A DNA stretch of 64,000 nt from Mesorhizobium sp. B2-3-12 (GTDB taxonomy: Bacteria; Pseudomonadota; Alphaproteobacteria; Rhizobiales; Rhizobiaceae), in contig NZ_VFVR01000005.1 in NCBI RefSeq assembly GCF_006442205.1, forward strand, positions 248,001 through 312,000, written 5' to 3'. The notes under the pieces were generated by a model. That model was not told where the DNA came from. It did no database searches and worked only from the letters and a program-made list of their open reading frames with translations. Of the stretch, positions 8,817 through 18,882 are shown piece after piece; positions within the stretch are counted from its first letter, which is position 1, and each line of letters starts with the position of its first letter. The translations under genes and the position numbers were made by a program.

Positions 8817-10694
8817 ATGACGGTTGGCCGAGCGCTTCTTAAATCGTTGCTGGCGGCGGCCCTGCTGGCGGCGGGATTGCAGGCGAGCCAAGCCGACGAA
8901 TGGCGAACCACCTCATCGCTGATCGGCGAATCCAAATACGGCGACAATTTCCAACATTACGACTACGTCAATCCGAATGCGCCCAAAGGTGGCACCTTCA
9001 ATTCGGTGCTGCTCGGCACCTATGACAGCTTCAATCCCTATGTCGTCCAGGGATCACCAGCGGCGGGCCTGGTCGGCTTCGGCGGCGGCCTGCTCTACGA
9101 CACGCTGATGGAGCAAGCGACCGATGAGGGCAGCGTCAGCCATCCTCTGATCGCCGACGCCTACAAATACCCGGCCGATTATTCCTCGGCGACTTACCGG
9201 CTCGACCCGCGCGCCAAATGGCATGACGGCCAGCCGATCACCGTGGACGACGTGATCTGGTCGTTCCAGGTGCTGAAGGCGAACAGCCCGCAATACAGCC
9301 GCTATTTCGAGAACGTCACCGATGCGGTGGCGATCTCCGACCGCGAGGTCGAATTCCATTTCAACCAGAAGGGCAACCGGGAACTGCCGAAGATCCTTGG
9401 CGATCTTGCCGTGCTGCCGAAACATTGGTGGGAAGGCACGGACGCCAACGGCAAGAAGCGCGACGTCACCAGGCCGACGCTGGAAATTCCGCTCGGCTCG
9501 GCCGCCTACAAGATTGCCAGCTTCAAACCGGGATCGGAAATCGTATGGCAGCGCGTGCCCGATTATTGGGCGGCCAAGCTGCCGGTGAAGATCGGTCGCG
9601 AGAATTTCGACACGCGCCGATACACCTACATTCTCGACGACAATGCCGCTTGGCTTGCCTTCACCAAGGGCGGGCTGGAAGACGTCAACCGCGAATACAG
9701 CTCTCGCAAATGGGCGACAGCCTATAATTTCCCGGCCGTCCAGGCCGGCGACGTCATCAAGAAGGACTTCCAGACCAAATCGCCACAGCCGATGCAGGGC
9801 TTTGTGCTCAACCAGAGGCGGCCGCTGTTCCAGGACCGGCTGGTCCGCCAGGCACTGACCATCCCGTTCGATTTCGAAAGCATGAATCGCACCCTGTTCT
9901 TCGGCTTCAACACCCGCACATCGAGCTATTTCCAGGGTACCGAACTGGCGTCCAGCGGATTGCCGCAAGGCAAGGAACTGGAAATCCTAGAAAAATACCG
10001 CGACAAGCTGCCGCCGGAACTGTTCACACAGGAATTCAAGCTACCCGTCTACGACTCGCCGCAAGCGGAGCGAAAATATCTGAAGCAGGCCGTCGACCTG
10101 TTCGCCAAGGCCGGATGGGTCATCAAAGGCGGCAAGATGGTCAACGCCAAGACAGGCGCGCCGTTCAAGTTCGAGATCCTCGGCTGGAACGAGACCGACC
10201 AGGTGATCGCCAGTCCCTATGTTGCCAACCTGCGCAAGATCGGCGTCGACGCCACCCTGCGCATCATCGATCAGACGCAGTACATCAACCGCGTCAACAA
10301 TTTCGATTTCGATGTCGTGACGGGTCTGTTCGGCCAGTCGGAGTCGCCTGGCAATGAGCAGCGCGATTTCTGGAGTTCGAAGGCCGCCGACGTGCCCGGT
10401 TCGCGCAACCTGATGGGCATCAAGGATCCAATCGTCGACGCACTGGTCGATCGCATCATTTTCGCCACCGATCGCGATGATCTGGTCGCGGCCACACACG
10501 CACTCGACCGCATCCTGCTGTGGAACTTCTACGTCGTGCCGCAATATTACCGCTCGGCCGTCTGGTTGGCCTATTGGAACAAGTTCAAGTTCCCCGACAA
10601 GCAGCCTGCCTATGTCGGCGCCGACATCGATTCCTGGTGGATCGATCTCGACAAGGAAAAGGCCCTGGCGGCCAAGTACAAGGGCGGTAATTGA
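8817..10694 (+). CDS. yejA: Peptide ABC transporter substrate-binding protein, first YejA paralogue
   Basis: Periplasmic binding component of a Yej-type oligopeptide/microcin C-like importer. 625 residues with a Sec signal peptide (about 1-26, cleavage after ASQA) and an SBP_bac_5 fold: HYDYVNPNAPKGGTFN near the N-terminus, the LDPRAKWHDGQPITVDDVIW motif and NQRRPLFQDRLVRQALT later. It heads a same-strand operon yejA-yejA-yejB-yejE-yejF. The stop overlaps the next start. Confidence 0.92.
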   Translation: MTVGRALLKSLLAAALLAAGLQASQADEWRTTSSLIGESKYGDNFQHYDYVNPNAPKGGTFNSVLLGTYDSFNPYVVQGSPAAGLVGFGGGLLYDTLMEQATDEGSVSHPLIADAYKYPADYSSATYRLDPRAKWHDGQPITVDDVIWSFQVLKANSPQYSRYFENVTDAVAISDREVEFHFNQKGNRELPKILGDLAVLPKHWWEGTDANGKKRDVTRPTLEIPLGSAAYKIASFKPGSEIVWQRVPDYWAAKLPVKIGRENFDTRRYTYILDDNAAWLAFTKGGLEDVNREYSSRKWATAYNFPAVQAGDVIKKDFQTKSPQPMQGFVLNQRRPLFQDRLVRQALTIPFDFESMNRTLFFGFNTRTSSYFQGTELASSGLPQGKELEILEKYRDKLPPELFTQEFKLPVYDSPQAERKYLKQAVDLFAKAGWVIKGGKMVNAKTGAPFKFEILGWNETDQVIASPYVANLRKIGVDATLRIIDQTQYINRVNNFDFDVVTGLFGQSESPGNEQRDFWSSKAADVPGSRNLMGIKDPIVDALVDRIIFATDRDDLVAATHALDRILLWNFYVVPQYYRSAVWLAYWNKFKFPDKQPAYVGADIDSWWIDLDKEKALAAKYKGGN

Positions 10695-12577
10695 TGGGGC
10701 GGCAATCGATGACGGCCCTGCCCCGCCGCGACTTTCTCGCTCTTGGCGCAGCTGCCGCTGCCGCCGCCTTGCTGCCAGGCAGGGCTTTCGCCGCCAACCC
10801 GACCGGCACCAAACTGCACGGTCTCTCGGCCTTTGGCGACCTCAAATACAGGCCGGACTTCATGCATTTCGACTACGTCGACGTCAATGCACCGACCGGA
10901 GGCATCTTCAACTTCGCTCCGCCGAATTGGGATTACAACCAGAGCACGGAGACCTTCAACACGCTGAATGCCTTCACCTTGAAGGGCGATGCGCCACCTC
11001 GCATGGAGATGTGTTTCGACGCGTTGATGGTGGCGGCGCTGGATGAGCCGGACGCCGTCTACGGCCAGCTTGCCGAAAGCGTGACCATTTCGGACGACCG
11101 CAACAGTTTCGAGTTTGCACTTCGGCCCGAAGCCCGCTTCCATGATAGCACACCGCTGACGGCCGAGGATGCGGCCTTCACCTTCAAGCTGTTCAGGGAC
11201 CAGGGCCATCCGAAACTCTCGGTGGCACTGAAGTTCCTTGTCGACGCGGTCGTCGTCGACGTGCACACCTTGCGGCTCATTTTCTCCGGCAAACAATCCG
11301 ACCGCACCGTGCTGAATGTCGTCCAGTTCCCGATCCTGTCGAAGGCCTTCTACACAGCCAATCCCTTCGACAGTTCGCAATTGAACCCGCCTCTCGGGTC
11401 CGGCGCGTACAGGGTTGGGCGCTTCTCGGCCGGGACATCGATCGAGTACGACCGCGTCGCCGACTATTGGGGCCGCGACCTCCCGGTCAATCGCGGCCAG
11501 AACAATTTCGATATTATTCGCATCGAGTTCTACCAAAACCGTACGGCCGCCTTCGAGGCTTTCAAGAAAGGCGAGATCACCTACCGCGAGGAATTTACCT
11601 CACGAGTCTGGGCGACAGCCTATGACTTTCCGGCCTTGGCCGCCGGCAAGGTGATCAAGCACGAATTCCCCGCCGAGAAGCGGCCGTCCATGCAGGCCAC
11701 GGCCGTCAACCAGCGGCGCGAGCAGTTTCGCGATCCCAGGGTGCGGCAGGCGATTGCGCTGTGCTTCGATTTCGAATGGACGCGACGCAACTTCTTCTAC
11801 GGTTCCTACGAGCGCTCGCAATCCTGCTTCGAGAAATCGGATTTTCGCGCAGACGGGCTGCCTTCGCCGCAAGAACTGGCTTTGTTGGAGCCGCTGCGCG
11901 CTCAGCTCCCGGCTGAAGTCTTCGGCACGGCTGTCACTCTGCCCGCGTCCGATGGCTCCGGCCGCGACCGCAAGCTGCTTGGCCAGGCGGCAAAGCTTCT
12001 GGCCGCAGCAGGCTGGAAACGGTCGGGTGACTTCGTTGTCAATGACAAGGGCGGCAGGCTTTCGGCCGAGTTCATGGTCGACGACGATACCTTCGTTCAG
12101 GTCTATTCGCCATGGGTCGCCAACATGAAGGCTATCGGTCTCGACGCCACGATCCGGCTGGTCGATTCGGCGCAATACCAGGCAAGACAGGCGACGTTCG
12201 ATTTCGATCTGCTGTCGGCCGCTTTCTCGTTCAGCGCGACGCCGACGCGCGACGACCTGGAAGTCTTCTTCCATTCGAGCACCGCCGGCGTCTCCGGTTC
12301 CCGTAACTTGCCGGGTATCTCCGATCCCGCCATCGACGCGCTGATCAACGCCGTGGGCGCGGCAAAGGACCGTGAAAACCTGACTGTCGCCATGCGGGCA
12401 CTCGACCGGGTCTTGCGCGCGCGGTGCGATTGGATTCCAAGTTGGTTCCTGGCGAATCACCGAAGCGCCTATTGGGACATGTTCGGCTTTCCTGAGCAAA
12501 AGCCCGATTTCGGCTTTCCGGTCGAGGCGCTATGGTGGTTCGATAAGGGCAAGGCGGCAAAAATTGGCAAAGGCTGA
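10694..12577 (+). CDS. yejA: Peptide ABC transporter substrate-binding protein, second YejA paralogue
   Basis: A second SBP_bac_5 protein of the same subfamily (627 residues), with matching landmarks such as HFDYVDVNAPTGGIFN and VNQRREQFRDPRVRQAIAL. Its leader differs from the first copy: a twin-arginine-like PRRDFLALGAAAAAAALLPG, pointing to Tat export. The ATG at 10694 overlaps the preceding TGA (TGATG), implying translational coupling; ATG at 10709 is an alternative. A palindromic element separates it from yejB. Confidence 0.9.
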   Translation: MGRQSMTALPRRDFLALGAAAAAAALLPGRAFAANPTGTKLHGLSAFGDLKYRPDFMHFDYVDVNAPTGGIFNFAPPNWDYNQSTETFNTLNAFTLKGDAPPRMEMCFDALMVAALDEPDAVYGQLAESVTISDDRNSFEFALRPEARFHDSTPLTAEDAAFTFKLFRDQGHPKLSVALKFLVDAVVVDVHTLRLIFSGKQSDRTVLNVVQFPILSKAFYTANPFDSSQLNPPLGSGAYRVGRFSAGTSIEYDRVADYWGRDLPVNRGQNNFDIIRIEFYQNRTAAFEAFKKGEITYREEFTSRVWATAYDFPALAAGKVIKHEFPAEKRPSMQATAVNQRREQFRDPRVRQAIALCFDFEWTRRNFFYGSYERSQSCFEKSDFRADGLPSPQELALLEPLRAQLPAEVFGTAVTLPASDGSGRDRKLLGQAAKLLAAAGWKRSGDFVVNDKGGRLSAEFMVDDDTFVQVYSPWVANMKAIGLDATIRLVDSAQYQARQATFDFDLLSAAFSFSATPTRDDLEVFFHSSTAGVSGSRNLPGISDPAIDALINAVGAAKDRENLTVAMRALDRVLRARCDWIPSWFLANHRSAYWDMFGFPEQKPDFGFPVEALWWFDKGKAAKIGKG

Positions 12578-12599
12578 ATTTCTTGCGGGCGTTGGCGCT

Positions 12600-12771
12600 G
12601 CCCCTCACCTGCCTGCCGGCATCCTCTCCCCGTATAGGGACGGGGAGAGGGGTGCTCTAATCAGTGATTTCGCCAACTACAAGCGTCGGGATAAGAGCGC
12701 CGAGACTATGGCCAGCCCCTTTCTCCCCGTCCCTATACGGGGAGAAATGTCCGGCAGGACAATGAGGGGCG
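12600..12771. repeat. Paired-palindrome intergenic element, copy A
   Basis: Two large inverted arms face each other. The left arm contains CTCCCCGTATAGGGACGGGG and the right arm its reverse complement, and the outer ends carry the GCCGG..A and TGTCCGGCAGGAC boxes seen in copies B-D. The inner stem differs from B-D, so this is a divergent subtype. It lies between yejA2 and yejB inside the operon, and the RNA could fold into strong hairpins that tune expression downstream. Confidence 0.85.
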
Positions 12772-12856
12772 GCGGCGGCGGCGACAATTGGCCTGAAGCG
12801 ACTGCCTTGGGGGTGCCACCAGACACGGTGGCTCTCCCTAAGGAGGATACCATCTG

Positions 12857-13951
12857 ATGGGCGCCTATATACTGCGCCGTATCCTTTTGATGATCCCGAC
12901 CCTGTTCGGCATCATGGCGATATCCTTCGCCGTCATCCAGTTCGCGCCCGGCGGTCCGGTCGAGCAGGTCATCGCCAAGCTGACCAACCAGGGCGGCAGC
13001 GACCGCCTCGGGGGTGGCGGCGGCGATGCGGGTGGTTCCAATTTCGATGCCGCCGGCGACGTCGGTTCTAAATATCGCGGCGCCCAGGGGCTCGATCCGG
13101 AATTCATCAAGAAGCTGGAGAAGCAGTTCGGTTTCGACAAGCCGCCGCTCGAGCGCTTCGGCATGATGCTGTGGAACTATGCCCGCTTCGATTTCGGCAA
13201 CAGCTATTTCCGCGATATCTCGGTGCTCGACCTGATCCTTGAGAAAATGCCCGTTTCGATTTCGATCGGGCTCTGGATCACGCTGTTGTCCTATCTGATC
13301 TCGATCCCGCTCGGCATCCGCAAGGCGGTGAAGGACGGGACCCCCTTCGACATCTGGACCAGCGGCGTCGTCATCGTCGGCTATGCCGTTCCGGGCTTCC
13401 TCTTCGGCATCATGCTGATGGTGCTGTTCGCCGGTGGCTCTTTCTGGGATTGGTTCCCGTTGCGCGGCATCGTCTCGGACAATTGGGACCAGCTGTCGTG
13501 GCCGGCCAAGATCGCCGATTATTTCTGGCATATGACGTTGCCGCTGACGGCGTTGGTGCTGTCGGCCTTCGCCACGACCACGCTTTTGACCAAGAACTCC
13601 TTCCTGGAGGAAATCCGCAAGCAGTATGTGGTGACGGCGCGCGCCAAGGGCCTGTCGGAACGGCAGGTGCTCTACGGCCATGTCTTCCGCAATGCCATGC
13701 TGATCGTCATCGCCGGCTTCCCGGGCGCCTTCATCTCGGCCTTCTTCACCGGATCGCTGCTGATCGAGAACATCTTTTCGCTCGATGGCCTCGGCCTGCT
13801 CGGCTTCCGATCGGTGGTCGAGCGCGATTACCCGGTGGTGTTCGCCAACCTCTACATCTTCTCGCTCCTCGGCCTGTTCGTCGGACTGTTGTCCGACCTC
13901 ATCTACACCTGGGTCGATCCGCGCATCGATTTCGAGCGGAGAGACATCTGA
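12857..13951 (+). CDS. yejB: Peptide ABC transporter permease YejB
   Basis: Inner-membrane permease of the Yej importer, 364 residues, with an N-terminal membrane helix ([20 protein letters not shown]) and the family loop about residues 30-75 that is Gly-rich here ([10 protein letters not shown]). The permease EAA-type loop is visible as [20 protein letters not shown]. An AAGGAGG Shine-Dalgarno lies before the ATG. The stop overlaps the yejE start (TGATG). Confidence 0.95.
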   Translation: MGAYILRRILLMIPTLFGIMAISFAVIQFAPGGPVEQVIAKLTNQGGSDRLGGGGGDAGGSNFDAAGDVGSKYRGAQGLDPEFIKKLEKQFGFDKPPLERFGMMLWNYARFDFGNSYFRDISVLDLILEKMPVSISIGLWITLLSYLISIPLGIRKAVKDGTPFDIWTSGVVIVGYAVPGFLFGIMLMVLFAGGSFWDWFPLRGIVSDNWDQLSWPAKIADYFWHMTLPLTALVLSAFATTTLLTKNSFLEEIRKQYVVTARAKGLSERQVLYGHVFRNAMLIVIAGFPGAFISAFFTGSLLIENIFSLDGLGLLGFRSVVERDYPVVFANLYIFSLLGLFVGLLSDLIYTWVDPRIDFERRDI

Positions 13952-15096
13952 TGTCGGAGGCAAGCGTTACCGCCGGGGCGGTGCCGGTGCGGATCCCGCG
14001 GCCGTTCCTGTCGCCGCTCAACAAGCGCCGCCTGCAGAACTTCGAGGCCAACCGGCGCGGCTACTGGTCGCTGTGGATTTTCCTCGTCCTGTTCGTGCTG
14101 TCGCTGTTTGCCGAATTCATCGCCAACGACAAGCCGATCATCGCTTCCTACAAGGGCGAAATCCTTTTCCCGGTGCTGGTCGCCTACCCCGAGGAAAAAT
14201 TCGGCGGTTTCTATGCCGTCACCGATTACCGGGACCCGGTGATCCAGGACGAGATCAACGCCCATGGCTGGATGATCTGGCCGCCGATCCGCTACTCCTA
14301 CCAGACCGTCAACAATGCCATTCCCGAAGCGGCACCGGCCAAGCCGTCGTGGGAATATGACGCCAAGACGCGCTGCAACCAGTATCCGCAGGGAGCCGAT
14401 GACCCGGCCTGCAATGTCGGCAATTGGAACTGGCTCGGCACCGACGACCAGGCGCGCGACGTGCTGGCGCGCGTCATCTACGGTTTCCGCATTTCGGTGC
14501 TGTTCGGCCTGATCCTGACCATCGGCTCGGCGCTGATCGGCGTCGCCGCTGGTGCCTTGCAGGGCTATTTCGGCGGTTGGACCGATCTGCTGTTCCAGCG
14601 TTTCATCGAGATCTGGTCGGCCATTCCCGTGCTCTACCTGCTGCTCATCGTCGCCGCCATCCTGCCGCCTGGCTTCTTCATCCTGCTTGGCCTGATGCTG
14701 TTGTTTTCCTGGGTGGCGCTGGTCGGCGTGGTGCGGGCCGAGTTCCTGCGCGCCCGCAACTTCGAATATGTCAACGCGGCCCGCGCGCTCGGCGTGCCCA
14801 ACCGCACCATCATGTTCCGGCACCTGTTGCCCAATGCCATGGTGGCGACATTGACCTTCCTGCCCTTCCTGCTCTCGGGCTCGATCTCGACCCTGACCTC
14901 GCTCGATTATCTCGGCTTCGGCCTGCCGCCGGGTTCGGCCTCGCTCGGCGAATTGCTCAAGCAGGCGCAGCGCAACCTCAACGCGCCATGGCTCGGCATA
15001 TCGGGCTTCGTCGTCATCTCGCTGATGCTGTCGCTGCTGGTCTTCGTCGGCGAGGCGACGCGCGACGCCTTCGATCCGCGCAAGACGTTCAAATGA
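13951..15096 (+). CDS. yejE: Peptide ABC transporter permease YejE
   Basis: Second permease of the Yej system, 381 residues. A cytosolic N-terminus (about 1-35) precedes membrane helices, and a long periplasmic loop contains WPPIRYSYQTVNNAIPEAAP, as in this subfamily. The LGTDDQARDVLARVIYGFRI segment and the EAA loop NAARALGVPNRTIMFRHLLP are present. Start and stop overlap the neighbours by 1 and 4 bp, so yejB, yejE and yejF are translationally coupled. Confidence 0.95.
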   Translation: MSEASVTAGAVPVRIPRPFLSPLNKRRLQNFEANRRGYWSLWIFLVLFVLSLFAEFIANDKPIIASYKGEILFPVLVAYPEEKFGGFYAVTDYRDPVIQDEINAHGWMIWPPIRYSYQTVNNAIPEAAPAKPSWEYDAKTRCNQYPQGADDPACNVGNWNWLGTDDQARDVLARVIYGFRISVLFGLILTIGSALIGVAAGALQGYFGGWTDLLFQRFIEIWSAIPVLYLLLIVAAILPPGFFILLGLMLLFSWVALVGVVRAEFLRARNFEYVNAARALGVPNRTIMFRHLLPNAMVATLTFLPFLLSGSISTLTSLDYLGFGLPPGSASLGELLKQAQRNLNAPWLGISGFVVISLMLSLLVFVGEATRDAFDPRKTFK

Positions 15097-16724
15097 GCGA
15101 AGTCCCCTTGCTCAGCGTGCAGGACCTCAGCGTCGCCTTCAACCAGGGCGCCGGCCAGTCCGTTGCCGTCGACCATATCTCGTTCGACATCGCCAAGGGC
15201 GAGACGGTGGCGCTGGTCGGTGAATCCGGTTCCGGCAAATCGGTCTCGGCGCTATCGGTGCTGAAGCTGCTGCCCTACCCCAGCGCCAGCCATCCGTCGG
15301 GCAAGATCCTGTTCCAGGGCGCCGACCTGCTCGCCATGAGCGAGAAGCAATTGCGCCAGGTGCGCGGCAACAAGATCACCATGATCTTCCAGGAGCCGAT
15401 GACCTCGCTCAATCCGTTGCACACGATCGAGCATCAGATCGTCGAAATTCTGAAGCTGCATCAGGGTATGGGCGACCGTCCGGCCAAGGCGCGCACGCTG
15501 GCTCTGCTCAACGAAGTCGGCATTCGCGATCCGCAAAAGCGGCTCGACGCCTATCCGCATCAGCTTTCGGGCGGCCAGCGCCAGCGTGTCATGATCGCCA
15601 TGGCGCTCGCCAACGAGCCGGAGCTGCTGATCGCCGACGAGCCGACGACGGCGCTCGACGTCACCGTCCAGGCGCAGATCCTCGAACTGCTCGCGGGCCT
15701 GAAAAGCCGCAAGGGCATGTCGATGCTGTTCATCACCCATGACCTCGGCATCGTGCGCAAGATCGCCGACCGGGTCTGCGTCATGACCAAGGGCAAGATC
15801 GTCGAGACCGGGCCGACCAAGGACATTTTCGCCAACCCGCAGCACCCCTATACGCGCCATCTTCTCGCCGCCGAGCCGAAAGGCAAGCCGCCGGCCGCCA
15901 ATGCCGATGCCAGGCCGGTCATGACCGGCAACGACATCAAGGTCTGGTTCCCGATCAAGCAGGGCTTCTTCCGGCGCACGGTCGATCATGTGAAAGCGGT
16001 CGACGGCATCGATGTCACGGTGCGCGCCGGCCAGACGCTCGGCGTGGTCGGCGAATCCGGCTCCGGCAAGACGACGCTCGGCCTGGCGTTGGCGCGCATG
16101 ATCTCGTCGACCGGGACCATCCAGTTCAATGGTCGCGACATCAACCAGCTGTCCTTCAACGCCATGCGGCCGCTCAGACGCGAATTGCAGATCGTCTTCC
16201 AGGATCCGTTCGGTTCGCTCAGCCCGCGCATGTCGATCGCCGAGATCATCGAGGAAGGCCTCAGGATTCACGAGCCAAGGCTGTCGCCGGACGAGCGCGA
16301 CGACAAGGTCGTCGCCGTGCTGAAGGAAGTCGGCCTCGACCCGGCGACCCGCAACCGCTATCCGCACGAGTTTTCCGGCGGCCAGCGCCAGCGTGTCGCC
16401 ATCGCACGCGCCATGGTGCTCAACCCACGCTTCGTCATGCTGGACGAGCCGACATCGGCGCTCGACATGAGTGTGCAGGCGCAGGTCGTCGATCTCCTGC
16501 GCAATTTGCAGGCCAAGCACGACCTCGCCTATCTCTTCATCAGCCATGACCTCAAGGTCATCCGGGCGCTGGCCAACGACGTCATCGTCATGCGCAACGG
16601 CCAGATCGTCGAAACCGGCCCTTCCCAGCAGATTTTTGAAAATCCGCAAACCGACTATACTCGGGCGCTGATCTCGGCCGCCTTCAAGATCGAGACGGCG
16701 CCGACAGGCGTGGTCAGCGAGTGA
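15093..16724 (+). CDS. yejF: Peptide ABC transporter dual ATPase YejF
   Basis: ATPase of the Yej importer, 543 residues with two complete ABC domains in one chain. Walker A motifs GESGSGKS and GESGSGKT occur in the first and second halves; the signatures LSGGQRQRV and FSGGQRQRV and Walker B LLIADEP and VMLDEP are all intact. Between the domains lies the oligopeptide-type linker ([15 protein letters not shown]). The ATG overlaps the yejE stop (ATGA). It ends the operon; the next gene starts 29 bp on. Confidence 0.96.
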   Translation: MSEVPLLSVQDLSVAFNQGAGQSVAVDHISFDIAKGETVALVGESGSGKSVSALSVLKLLPYPSASHPSGKILFQGADLLAMSEKQLRQVRGNKITMIFQEPMTSLNPLHTIEHQIVEILKLHQGMGDRPAKARTLALLNEVGIRDPQKRLDAYPHQLSGGQRQRVMIAMALANEPELLIADEPTTALDVTVQAQILELLAGLKSRKGMSMLFITHDLGIVRKIADRVCVMTKGKIVETGPTKDIFANPQHPYTRHLLAAEPKGKPPAANADARPVMTGNDIKVWFPIKQGFFRRTVDHVKAVDGIDVTVRAGQTLGVVGESGSGKTTLGLALARMISSTGTIQFNGRDINQLSFNAMRPLRRELQIVFQDPFGSLSPRMSIAEIIEEGLRIHEPRLSPDERDDKVVAVLKEVGLDPATRNRYPHEFSGGQRQRVAIARAMVLNPRFVMLDEPTSALDMSVQAQVVDLLRNLQAKHDLAYLFISHDLKVIRALANDVIVMRNGQIVETGPSQQIFENPQTDYTRALISAAFKIETAPTGVVSE

Positions 16725-16753
16725 TCGCACTAGGAAGGACTGAACGAACCGCG

Positions 16754-17695
16754 ATGGAAAAAGGCCGTATCCTGCTTGCCGTCACCGGCTTTCATCCGCA
16801 ACGCTGGCGCGACCTCTTGTCGGCCGAGCGCGAGGTGGTGCTGGAGCCGGACGGCGCCAAGGATCCCTCGATCACCTACGCGGTGGTGTGGAAGCACAAG
16901 CCCAATTTGATGTCGTCGCTGCCCAATCTGCGCGCCATCTTCTCGATCGGCGCCGGCGTCGACCATATCTTCGCCGACCCCGGCCTGCCCGACGTGCCGA
17001 TCGTCAAGGTCGTCGCCGACAACCTCACCCAGTACATGACGGAGTATGTCGTCTGGCGGGTGCTCGACCATCATCGCCAGGGCCTGCTTTACCGGTCGCA
17101 GCAGTTGAAGAAGACCTGGCACGAGCCGCTGCAGCGGCCAGCCGGCGACATTTCCGTCGGCATCATGGGTCTCGGCAGTCTCGGCCGGGCCGCGGCCTCG
17201 GTGCTTCTGTCGCTCGGCTTCGCCGTCAATGGCTGGTCGCGCGGCGAGCGGCCGATGAAGGGCGTGGCGACCTATTCCGGCGAAGCTGGCCTGATCCCGT
17301 TTCTCAATGCCACCGACATTATGGTCGTGCTTCTGCCGCTGACACCCGACACGCAAGGCATCATCAACTACAGCGTGCTGAAGGAGTTGCGCAAGCGCAA
17401 CGGCCTTGGCGGCTCGGTGCTGATCAATGCCGGGCGTGGGCGCCTGCAGAAGGACGCCGACATTTTGCGCGCATTGGACGACGGGACGCTGAAGGAGGCG
17501 AGCCTCGACGTGTTCGAGGTCGAGCCGCTGCCGAAGACCAGCCCGCTGTGGGGGCATGCGAAAGTATTCGTGACGCCGCATGCCGCGGCGACCTCCGATC
17601 CCGTGCACCTGGCGCCGACCATGCTGCGCCAGATGGATGCTTTCGAGCGCGGCGAAAAGCTCGATAATCTGGTGGACCGCAAGGCGGGATACTAG
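16754..17695 (+). CDS. D-2-hydroxyacid dehydrogenase, GhrA-like
   Basis: A 313-residue NAD(P)-dependent reductase, most like glyoxylate/hydroxypyruvate reductase A. The Rossmann motif is VGIMGLGSLGRAAA. The catalytic set is visible: Arg in LINAGRGRLQKDAD, Glu in DVFEVEPLP and His in VTPHAAA. The ATG at 16754 is preceded by AGGAAGGA; a GTG at 16721 overlapping the yejF stop is an alternative. It may be read from the yej operon, but the function is not obviously linked. Confidence 0.88.
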   Translation: MEKGRILLAVTGFHPQRWRDLLSAEREVVLEPDGAKDPSITYAVVWKHKPNLMSSLPNLRAIFSIGAGVDHIFADPGLPDVPIVKVVADNLTQYMTEYVVWRVLDHHRQGLLYRSQQLKKTWHEPLQRPAGDISVGIMGLGSLGRAAASVLLSLGFAVNGWSRGERPMKGVATYSGEAGLIPFLNATDIMVVLLPLTPDTQGIINYSVLKELRKRNGLGGSVLINAGRGRLQKDADILRALDDGTLKEASLDVFEVEPLPKTSPLWGHAKVFVTPHAAATSDPVHLAPTMLRQMDAFERGEKLDNLVDRKAGY

Positions 17696-17746
17696 AGCGG
17701 TTCAGAGTTTGATAGAATCTCTGACCCGCTCTAACTTTTTGTTTTT
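17694..17746 (+). terminator. Large hairpin terminator after the dehydrogenase
   Basis: A 14-bp stem, AGAGCGGTTCAGAG with CTCTGACCCGCTCT (one mismatch), with an 11-nt loop, followed by AACTTTTTGTTTTT. The stem starts inside the stop codon of the gene. It likely closes the yej/dehydrogenase unit. Confidence 0.8.
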
Positions 17747-17800
17747 ACGTAATTCCCAAGGGGAAGCGCTACGCGCTTCTCCGGGAAAACCGCTACGCAC

Positions 17801-17817
17801 TTTTCCTGGAATTGCTC
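17801..17817 (+). repeat. Short dispersed repeat, copy 1
   Basis: The 17-mer TTTTCCTGGAATTGCTC recurs identically at 22819-22835, both times directly downstream of a gene and on the same strand. Just upstream is a small palindrome, GAAGCGCTACGCGCTTC. The role is unknown; it may be part of a dispersed intergenic repeat. Confidence 0.6.
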
Positions 17818-17833
17818 AAGCCGGGCATCACGC

Positions 17834-18361
17834 TCATCTGGCCAACTCCCATTCCCGGAAGCATTCCTTGATTGCCCGGACCGACGACAGTTGCAGCTTC
17901 GGCAGATCGATCCGCTCGAACATTGTCCGGTATCTCTCGCGGTTTTTCGGCGTCGCCACGGCGATGTGGTGGATCATGTCCCATTTGACGCTGTCGCGCC
18001 CGCCTTCCAAGCCACCACGCCTTTCCCTCTCGAACAGGGTTCGCCTGAAATAGCGCAGCAGACTTGCGGAGGTTGAGATGTCGAGCAGGATCAGTCCCGT
18101 CGCGCGCTGGAAGCGCTGCGGCATGCAAACCGAATAATTTCCGTCCATCACCCACCGCTCGCCGGCGATCGCAGCGTCATGCAAGGCGATGAACTCGTCC
18201 CTCGGACGCTGCACCCAATCCGTGTTGGGCAGGTGAAAGAGCAGATCGAGATGGATGGGCGTCAGGCCACGCTTGCGCGCGATCGCGTCGGCGAGCGTCG
18301 ACTTGCCGCTGTTGGACGGCCCCAGGATACAGATGCGGTCGCCGAGGTTCGAGAGGTTCAC
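17834..18361 (-). CDS. P-loop nucleoside/nucleotide kinase-like protein
   Basis: A 175-residue single-domain protein with Walker A GPSNSGKST near residues 14-22 and an adenylate-kinase-like layout (HLDLLFHLPNTDW, then WVMDGNYS). It resembles proteins labelled FlaR-like topology modulation or AAA family kinases, whose substrate is usually unknown. Monocistronic by position: the next upstream gene ends 54 bp away. Confidence 0.75.
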   Translation of the reverse strand: MNLSNLGDRICILGPSNSGKSTLADAIARKRGLTPIHLDLLFHLPNTDWVQRPRDEFIALHDAAIAGERWVMDGNYSVCMPQRFQRATGLILLDISTSASLLRYFRRTLFERERRGGLEGGRDSVKWDMIHHIAVATPKNRERYRTMFERIDLPKLQLSSVRAIKECFREWELAR

Positions 18362-18415
18362 CGGATGGAGCCTTGCAAGATGAACGATGGGAACCGGGGT
18401 TTCGGACGAGATGCA

Positions 18416-18775
18416 TCAGCCAGGCAGGGCAAACTTCTTCTGCTTGTCCGGCTTGCCGCAGTCGCGGCGGTCGATGGACCGGTTCATGGCGTCGATATCG
18501 CCCGACGCCTTGTCGCTGTCGCGCTGGGCCTTGGAGCGCATGTCGGGCGTGAACGGACCGAAGCCCATGGCGGGATTGGAGAAGGTCGGCTTGGCGGTCG
18601 TCGGAAGATTGTATTGCTGCGCCAATCCGTTGCGCTGCGCCAGCAACTGGTCGCATCGCACGCTGTCATACTGCAGCGAGGACTCGATGTTGGCATCCTG
18701 ACGCTCGGACGCAGAATTGCCGACGCAGCCGGTGGTTGCCAGGCAAGACGCCAAGATCATCATGTTCCAGCGCAT
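18416..18775 (-). CDS. Small predicted lipoprotein
   Basis: A 119-residue protein starting MRWNMMILASCLATTGC; the Cys at 17 follows a lipobox-like ATTG, so it is probably lipid-anchored. The mature part is hydrophilic and helical, with YDSVRCDQLLAQRNGLAQQY and a DRRDCGKPDKQKK end. I do not recognise a family. The start was chosen because it gives a lipoprotein signal; the open frame continues upstream to 19348 but overlaps the methyltransferase. Confidence 0.7.
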   Translation of the reverse strand: MRWNMMILASCLATTGCVGNSASERQDANIESSLQYDSVRCDQLLAQRNGLAQQYNLPTTAKPTFSNPAMGFGPFTPDMRSKAQRDSDKASGDIDAMNRSIDRRDCGKPDKQKKFALPG

Positions 18776-18882
18776 CGAACTGCTCCTCCTGGTATCCCGC
18801 CCTGATGCGACCAGATCGCAAATATCAGTCGCGCACGCAAATCGGACTTTTTCGCAGCAGGGCAAAGAAGCGCCCTCGCAAC

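Noticed and set aside
12600-12771. Possible CRISPR array
   Set aside because: There are two inverted arms only, with no regularly spaced direct repeats.
12677-13963. 428-residue minus-strand frame
   Set aside because: Antisense to yejB, Arg/Glu/Asp/His-rich composition typical of a shadow frame.
17580-18053. 157-residue frame
   Set aside because: It overlaps the end of the dehydrogenase, the terminator and the antisense of the kinase gene.
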